A stretch of 6,867 nt of DNA from JAZOXB01 sp040096185 (lineage in GTDB: Bacteria > Bacillota > Clostridia > Oscillospirales > Oscillospiraceae), in the NCBI RefSeq assembly GCF_040096185.1, contig NZ_JBBMFF010000077.1, forward strand, positions 1 to 6,867. Direction: 5' to 3'. The translations under genes were made by a program, and so were the position numbers. Within the stretch, counting starts at the first letter, position 1, and each line of letters opens with the position of its first letter. Below are positions 6,137 to 6,867 of this stretch, piece by piece. The notes under the pieces were generated by a model. It ran no database searches. It saw nothing but the letters and a program-made list of their open reading frames with translations, and was not told where the DNA came from.

Positions 6137-6151
6137 TTGCATTCTTTGCAA
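6137..6151. promoter_or_regulatory. Inverted repeat at the predicted start of the lipoprotein transcript
   Basis: TTGCA (6137-6141) and TGCAA (6147-6151) form perfect 5-base arms around TTCTT. The predicted +1 is inside the left arm. It could be a small operator damping the very strong promoter, or chance in a short sequence. Confidence 0.3.
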
Positions 6152-6170
6152 AGAAGAAAGGAAGAAAATC

Positions 6171-6836
6171 ATGAAACATGTAAAGTCTCTCGCACTGTGC
6201 CTGCTGGCGCTGGCCCTTGTCCTTGCGCTCGCCGGCTGCGGCGGCGGCAAGTCCGACCTGCCCGGTACCTACAAGATCGATCTCGATCTGGCCCCTGCCC
6301 TGAACTCCGCCATGACCCAGCTCGGCCTTGCCGAAGAGGATCTGGCCGACCTGACCCTGCCCGTTCCCTACACTCTGACGCTGGGCGAAGACGGCACCTA
6401 TTCCATGCAGGCCGACAAGGAAGCCACCGTTACCGCGCTGCACACCTATCTGCAGGGCTGCGGCTCCGCCATTGAGGCGGCGCTCTACAAGACCGCCGAG
6501 GAATCCGGACTGTCCCGCGAGGACTTCGACGCTGCCTTCGAGCAGAGCACCGGCTCCAGCGTTTCGGACTATGTCGCCGAACAGATCAGCCAGCTCGACG
6601 AAGAGTCCCTGCTGAGCTCTCTGGAAGAGGACGAGGAGTCCGGCGTCTACAAGGCAGCTGACGGCAAGCTCTATTTTGAGGAGCAGGAAGCCGACTTCTC
6701 CGAAGAGGACTATGTTTCCTACACGCTCGAGGGCGGCAAGCTGACCTTCACGTCCGTCACGGGCGACGCGATGGACCTGCAGTCTCTCAGCGAGATGCTG
6801 GGCGATCTGTTCCCCATGGTCTTCACGAAGCAGTAA
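6171..6836 (+). CDS. Secreted lipoprotein of unknown function, 221 aa
   Basis: The N-terminus is a type II signal peptide: positive MKHVK, a Leu/Ala-rich core at 6-19, then lipobox LAGC at 20-23, so Cys23 would carry the lipid anchor at the outer face of the membrane, followed by a Gly-rich linker. The mature part is strongly acidic, with Glu/Asp runs at 127-146 and 160-170. Short strand-turn-strand elements (GTYKIDL at 32-38, YTLTLGEDGTYSM at 67-79, GVYKAADGKLYFEE at 148-161, SYTLEGGKLTFTS at 173-185) resemble small lipocalin-like lipoproteins of Firmicutes. A helical, charged insertion at about 82-145 separates them. I do not recognise a named family. Translation starts from AAAGGAAG at 6157-6164 before the ATG. 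A promoter at 6104-6132 makes it a transcription unit of its own. Function is unknown. Confidence 0.85.
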   Translation: MKHVKSLALCLLALALVLALAGCGGGKSDLPGTYKIDLDLAPALNSAMTQLGLAEEDLADLTLPVPYTLTLGEDGTYSMQADKEATVTALHTYLQGCGSAIEAALYKTAEESGLSREDFDAAFEQSTGSSVSDYVAEQISQLDEESLLSSLEEDEESGVYKAADGKLYFEEQEADFSEEDYVSYTLEGGKLTFTSVTGDAMDLQSLSEMLGDLFPMVFTKQ

Positions 6837-6867
6837 AACCCACATAAAACGGCCGGAGCGCTGAGCG

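Noticed and set aside
6837..6867. Terminator after the lipoprotein gene
   Set aside because: A GC-rich stretch starts at about 6849 and could be the left arm of a stem, but the window ends before any right arm or T-run can be seen.

Overview
The window is 6,867 bases of GC-rich bacterial DNA. Codons in the genes end mostly in G or C, while the first 350 bases are clearly AT-rich. Protein content, strong Shine-Dalgarno sites and a SigA-type promoter with both hexamers matching consensus suggest an anaerobic Firmicute. A GC-rich member of the Clostridia (Oscillospiraceae-like) fits best, but this is an inference from protein character, not a database match. All seven genes lie on the + strand.

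Region 1 (1-404) has no gene. It holds a hairpin near the window start, a 9-bp tandem repeat, phased A-tracts, a 12-bp palindrome and a likely promoter for the first gene. Region 2 (405-3927) reads as one operon of three genes. The first is an 853-residue molybdenum hydroxylase of the selenium-dependent xanthine dehydrogenase type. The second is a 164-residue ferredoxin resembling the C-terminal half of RnfB, with four [4Fe-4S] motifs. The third is a small DUF188 (YaiI/YqxD) protein of unknown function. The hydroxylase has two [2Fe-2S] clusters and no FAD domain, so the ferredoxin beside it is the obvious candidate to take its electrons.

Region 3 (3924-5627) is a phospholipid unit with its own promoter. 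A CDP-alcohol phosphatidyltransferase, probably phosphatidylserine synthase, overlaps by ATGA with a diacylglycerol kinase-family lipid kinase. A strong intrinsic terminator ends the unit. The kinase would return diacylglycerol to phosphatidic acid, the precursor of the CDP-diacylglycerol used by the synthase.

Region 4 (5640-6867) has a Nudix hydrolase of the 8-oxo-dGTPase type, starting 12 bases after the terminator T-run, and a lipoprotein of unknown function behind a consensus extended -10 promoter. The window ends 31 bases after the lipoprotein stop.

I found no mobile element, CRISPR array, tRNA or rRNA, and no convincing new multi-gene system. The best leads are the hydroxylase-ferredoxin pairing, the terminator placed directly before the Nudix gene, and two promoters whose -35 box contains the stop codon of the gene before.
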